Source of the DNA: Agarophyton chilense
Taxonomy: Eukaryota > Rhodophyta > Florideophyceae > Gracilariales > Gracilariaceae
Direction: 5' to 3'
Length of the DNA stretch: 64,000 nucleotides
NCBI GenBank assembly: GCA_030374765.1
Contig: JARGXX010000129.1
Location: 558,001 to 622,000, forward strand
The notes beneath the pieces are model-generated. The model ran no database searches. It saw nothing but the letters and a program-made list of their open reading frames with translations, and was not told where the DNA came from. Positions 59,560 through 64,000 of this stretch are shown piece by piece (position 1 is the first letter of the stretch; each line of letters opens with the position of its first letter). A program made the translations under genes and the position numbers.

Positions 59560-62500
59560 CTTCTTCTTTCTGCGAGGCCTCTCCCCTTCTTGCTTCACTT
59601 CTCACTTCTTGTGGACCTCCACTTCATTCTTCCTTCTCCTAGAGTTACTTCATACTTCTATAGGGGTCTGATTTGAACAAGTTCTCCTGACAAAACCAAA
59701 CCGACGAGAGCGTCATCAACAGTGTCTGGGACATCCAGTTTAGCACGTCGGCAGTACGCGAGCACGTGTGATCGTGGTAGATTGCGTATGGGCTCCCATG
59801 TATCTTTTTGGGGTTGATATACATACCAACGCACTTAAAACAGTAAAATGTTGTCCTTTTCATTCAATCCATGATCTAGAATACGTTCGATGATGTATTC
59901 CATCTCCTCAGTTACACAATCCTCAGTCGGGAGGACACTCCTGTAAACAGATTCCGTAGCGTTCGTTATAGCGTTTGGAATCGTGTCATCACGTTCTGTC
60001 GTCTCATCCACATCCGGGGCTCTCAAAGCCAGTCGTCTGGTTTCCCTATATCTTTCCAATCCGGCCGGTGCTTCCAACTTCCTTCTCGGTTTTCCTGAAC
60101 CTTGCGGCGAAAACGCGGCTTCAGTTGCCACTGTACGCCTTAGGATTGCCCGTTGGGCTTCTTCACTTCCGGATTTAAGGTGTCCGGATGTTTTGGGGGT
60201 CGCCCCAAATGCTCGGTATCCGCCGCAAATGGGTCAGCCGGTACAGTAATTCTGTCTCCATGTGGCGTCTCCACAGCTGCAATGTCCCTTGTGGACTTCT
60301 TCTCTTCTTGAGACCTGCTGGCCTCCTCAGGGAGAGTTAGGCTCTTCAATCCGTTTTGCGGAGTTGGCTGGCTGATCTCAGCTTCCGTTCCTTCTGATTC
60401 TACTCCAAATGGCTATTCTGGTCTGTCATCAGGACTCCCTGTAGAGCTTTCACGATTTCTGATACGTGAGGCTTCATCCTCAATTTCTCTCGCGTCCACC
60501 GCGTGGTCTGAGGGAGCGACTGCAGTTTGCTGCGCGCTCACAGTGCGGATCGCCGTGTCTCCTCTTAATGCTACAGTGGGAGCTATGTTTATGTCATGGG
60601 CGGATTGGCCGTTTGTCGCAGAACTGTTGTTCAGCCCTGTAAGTCAGATCTCCGAACTCTTTTCACCACGTGGCAGTTTTGGAATTATTTTGCACTGAGG
60701 CGGTATGTTCGCGAGCTCCTGCAGAAATAGTGGCTGTGGTGGCTCGTACACCTCAATATCTCCACGTGTGGACTCCTCTCGCTGTACTTCAGCTTCTCGA
60801 TCTGGCGCACCAACTACTCGGTCGCGAGGAATGCGCTCCATTTCAGTACCTCTCCGAATTGCCACTGTATATTCGTCGAATTCGACAACTTCATGCGGTT
60901 CTGTAGCGATTGCCGCTAATATATGACGGCATTTCCGTTCCTTGTTCTCTCCGGTTTTCCGGCTATCTTTCCTTTCCACTCTCACGAAAACGTGTCCTCC
61001 AGCTCGAATATCCGGGATTGCACGTCAAATTGACGCGTCGTAATTACGCTTGTAGCGCGCTTGGGCCTTTCCCATCTCTTTTGCAGCCTTTGTAGTGCGT
61101 TAGCGCAACTCATCCCTTAAGTGTAGGGGAAACTGAGCTGGCGCCGGCATTGAATCTTCTTCGGTTCTGTCCGAATCTACCTTGATTGGAAAAGCCGCTG
61201 GTCGGCGAGATATTACCAATTCAAAGGGTGTCAGCTTTGTCTTCGAATAAAATTGCGTATTCTACGCGTAGCAAAGCGTTTCTGTATACAGATCCCAGTC
61301 CTTCGGGTGTTCTCCGATGTAGTGCCGAATTGCGGCGAGTAGTGTACGGTTGTACCGTTCCACCTGCCCGTTACATTGCGGATGATACGTCGTGGTGAAC
61401 ACGTTCTTAACTCCAAGTATCCTGCATACGTCTTGAAAGAAGCGTGCAACGAATGGTTTGACATTATCTGAGAGCAGAGTATCTGGTGGTCCGTAGTAAT
61501 AAACGCAATGGTGGATAAACGCTCGTGCTATCACGGAAGCAGTAATCCGTTTCAGCGGAACAGTCTTATCCAGCTTAGAGAAGCGGTCAATTATTACCAA
61601 AAGGTATCTGTTTCCCTGCTTCGAGCGGATCAATTCCCCAAGTATGTCAATACTGACATAGTGTAGAGGTGCGATTGCTGGGAACAGCTTTAGGGGCTTC
61701 TTCTTTTTCCGGAGCTTCACTCAGTTCCTCGCGCACGTTACGCACATTTTAGCTGTCGCATGACAATCCAATGCCAAAGTTGGCCAATAAAAGTCCCTTC
61801 TGAGGGTTAGATACAGCTTCATACCTCCTGGATGACCAGGCATTTGCGAATCATGTGCCAAATGCAGTACTCTGCTCTTGAGAGCGTTGGCTAGCACGAT
61901 CTGCTCATACGATTCAACAGTTTGAACAAAGATTCCTCGATCGTCGAGATGGAAAGGCAACGCCTCCCCCCCGTTAAGACGAGAGCGGATAGCCGCACAG
62001 AAGGCATCTGTGAGTTGTTCAAGTAATAGCTCTTCAAGAGAGATTCGTTCGAGTTGATCTTCTGGATCACAGTTTGAACGCGTCAGCGTGTACGTTTGAA
62101 GTTCCCCTATTGTAGTTGATGGTGAAATCAAATTTTGAAAGGCGCAGAAGCCATTGTACTAAGCGTTCCGACGGGTCGGTAATCGAAATGAGCCGTATGA
62201 GGCATGAATGATCGGTATTGACCGTAAAGTGAGCACCCTGTAGGTAAGGTCTGAGGGTCATGAGAGCCAAACCCATCGCAAGGCATTCCTTTTCTGACAC
62301 AGACTACTTCTTTTCTGCGTGGTGCAGTGTTCTCGACCAGTATCTAATAGGATATCGTATGCCGTCTCAATGCGTTTAAAAAAGGGCACACCCTATCTGA
62401 AAATCGCTAGCGTCTGTATCGACGGAGTAAGAAAGATCCGTTTTCAGAATTGATAACACAGGAGCTGTGGTCAGCACGTGTTTTCGCTTTGCGATAGCTT

Positions 62501-63560
62501 CCGTTTCGGCTTCTCCGAATTCCATCAATTGAACGGGTTCTCCCTTCTTCAATAAAGCATTAAGTAGTGCAGTGATATGCGAATTGCGCGGCACAAATCT
62601 TCTGTAGGCGTTCCAGAGTCCGAGAAAAGATCCCAATTGCGTCTGTGTTCGCAAAGATTTGAACTCACGAATCGCAGCGGTCTGCATTTCTTCCATTTCC
62701 AGTGTCCCTGGCTTTATCCAGTGTCCCAGGTATTTCACTTGGTCCGTGAAACATTCACCCTTCTTGATATTCAAGGTAGTTTCAGCTTGCTGTAACTTCT
62801 CGAAGATTCCCTCAACATTCCCGAAATGGTCTTCCATATTCTTACTGAAAATAATGATGTCATCCAAGTAAGCAAGACATGTTTTCCACTCATACTGTGA
62901 TAATATTATATCGATAGCACCCTGAAAAGTCGCAAGGGCGTTGGACAAACCAAATGGCATTCGCTGAAAGAGATACAGTCCTGCGTGACACGCCAATGTA
63001 CTCTTATCTTGGTCTTCTGGGGCGACTGGTATCTGCCAGTATCCCCAATTTGCGTCAAGCGTAATAAAACATTGGCTTCTCCAAAACTATCGATGCATTC
63101 ATCCATACGCAGTAATTGGTACGTATTCCTCACAGGTACTGCATTCAGTTTTCTGTAGTCAGCGCAAAACCGTAAAGAACTATCTCCTTTGAGAAGAAGG
63201 ACCACTGGGGACGTCCAACCTGATTGAACTAGCTCAAAGATTCCCTTCTCCAACATGGATTCCACGTATTCTTGCTCGATCTGACGAGTTCGCGGGCCTG
63301 CCCAATACGGTAACTGAGCGATGGGTCGTGTACCCGTTACAACATCAATATGATGTTCTGTAGCCGCGAACTGGCCAATGTGTCCATTTCATATATGTGA
63401 AAACTTCGTTAGAAATCTGCGCAATCTTCCTTTTTACTCCTCAAGAACATGTTCCATCTTCACGCCCTCGAGGGCTTCTTCCATCTCTTCTTCAGAGACG
63501 TTCTCATCCTTCATATTATTCATGTTCTCGACGGCTTCTGGCGCTGTCGACTTCTGCTGA
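59560..63560 (-). mobile_element. Ty3/gypsy LTR-retrotransposon pol region, fossil, possibly chromovirus
   Basis: In minus-strand order I see reverse transcriptase (with the Y-L-D-D-I-I-I-F-S catalytic strand and F-G-L-S-N-A motif), RNase H, the H2C2 zinc-binding and core parts of integrase, and an integrase tail. Near the 3' end is a weak chromodomain-like segment (YIIERILDHGL), which would place it among chromoviruses, and a purine-rich tract at about 59560-59640. Domain order and motifs make the Ty3/gypsy call firm. It is broken, with roughly half a dozen breaks, and no protease, gag or paired LTRs were recognised, so it is probably of moderate age and partly deleted. Repeat copy B lies beside it. 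Confidence 0.85.
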
Positions 63561-63614
63561 GTGGCGGGCATTTGCGAATTTGCACCACATTGCAAACTCG
63601 TAAATGCCCGCCAC
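63561..63614. repeat. 24-bp inverted repeat at the junction of repeat copy B
   Basis: Arms 63561-63584 and 63591-63614 match at 22 of 24 positions around a 6-nt spacer (ccacat). The outer arm is inside the 416-bp repeat; the inner one is outside it, next to the retroelement. The motif gtggcgggcatttgcga could be a terminal inverted repeat of a DNA transposon. Confidence 0.8.
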
Positions 63615-64000
63615 TCCGCCCTTCGTGTGCAACCTACCTATTCCGCCACCTCCGCGTGCCCGTGCGGGGCTTGTGAAGCAGTTGCATCGCGTCAAACGCC
63701 CAACCCCATCTCCCTGGAGTCTGTGTTTGAAAATGAAGTTCGTCCGTACTCGTTTTGTGATTGAAGAGTTAGGCCCATGTCTACTATTGCATACACGGTA
63801 AATTATTTCAGCTTTACTCGTTCTTGCTGCAACTGTTGGAGAACAGTCTTCCAATGCATTTCCGACCTGGTTTTCTCAAATTATCTCAAAGAGAAAAGTA
63901 TGTTCTATACACGGATCAAAGTCTCCAGCATGTCGTACTGCTTGGACTGCAATACTCCTTCGAGAGCCAAATCTGTCAGATTCTGACGATTGTCGTCTCT
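63585..64000 (-). repeat. 416-bp repeat, copy B (inverted partner at 56467-56882), cut by window end
   Basis: Reverse complement of copy A over its whole visible length without gaps; coordinates correspond base for base (56467 pairs with 64000, 56882 with 63585). The high identity means the duplication is recent or kept alike by gene conversion, and it is younger than the decayed retroelement between the copies. Its far end is outside the window. Confidence 0.85.

Noticed and set aside
59375-59560. A 3' LTR of the gypsy fossil
   Set aside because: A purine-rich tract is present next to it, but no TG...CA pair or second copy was found in the window.
56467-64000. The paired inverted repeats as ends of a Polinton-type element
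   Set aside because: No Polinton protein was recognised between them; the only identifiable cargo is Ty3/gypsy pol.
1-64000. CRISPR arrays, rRNA genes, further tRNAs
   Set aside because: No regularly spaced direct repeats of CRISPR type, no rRNA-like sequence, and only one tRNA cloverleaf was found.

Overview
This is nuclear DNA from a eukaryote, most likely a photosynthetic one, and the style fits a florideophyte red alga of the Chondrus type. That assignment is an inference. The reasons are mostly intronless, closely packed genes; the few introns that can be seen are short (71, 84, about 91 and 236 nt) with GT-AG ends. There is a twin-arginine, lumen-type FKBP, a plastid-style parvulin-rhodanese fusion, a starch-binding CBM20 protein, and a repeat-rich block with Ty3/gypsy remains. 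No bacterial operon features are present.

Layout. 0.1-5.2 kb: GC-rich block with a DUF1499 protein, a proline-rich protein and a long MscS-type mechanosensitive channel whose disordered tail carries five copies of one short motif. 6.4-8.6 kb: a TMEM161-like membrane protein and a small KIAA1143/DUF4604 protein. 9.8-15.0 kb: a CaaX-ended protein divergent from a xi-class glutathione transferase (one intron), then a type II membrane protein resembling O-fucosyltransferases. 17.7-25.8 kb: a four-helix membrane protein, a Pin1-type parvulin, elongin A, cytosolic PheRS beta, tRNA-Lys(CTT), a membrane-bound spermidine-synthase-like protein and a RING E3. 26-29.3 kb is gene-poor and holds one small secreted cysteine-rich protein. 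29.3-40.5 kb: parvulin-rhodanese, an ERCC6L2-like SNF2 ATPase divergent from an AIF/FSP1-like flavoprotein, a lumenal FKBP, ETF-beta (one intron) and a charged nuclear-type protein. 42.4-49 kb: a C2-like protein, a two-exon GNAT acetyltransferase, PUM3/Puf6 and a multi-exon transporter-like gene. 51.6-52.8 kb: the CBM20 protein. 52.8-64 kb: AT-rich desert, then a nest of transposon fossils including a decayed Ty3/gypsy pol region and a 416-bp inverted repeat at both sides.

The genes are mostly unrelated housekeeping functions: translation (PheRS, tRNA-Lys, PUM3), transcription and repair (elongin A, SNF2), mitochondrial electron transfer (ETF-beta), redox (GST, AIF-like) and protein folding (three prolyl isomerases within 18 kb). 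The best candidates for something undescribed are the MscS channel with the repeated MKISRAPP motif and the CBM20 protein with an unrecognised central domain. Start codons were chosen as ATG with a plausible leader; many longer open frames begin at non-ATG codons and were trimmed.
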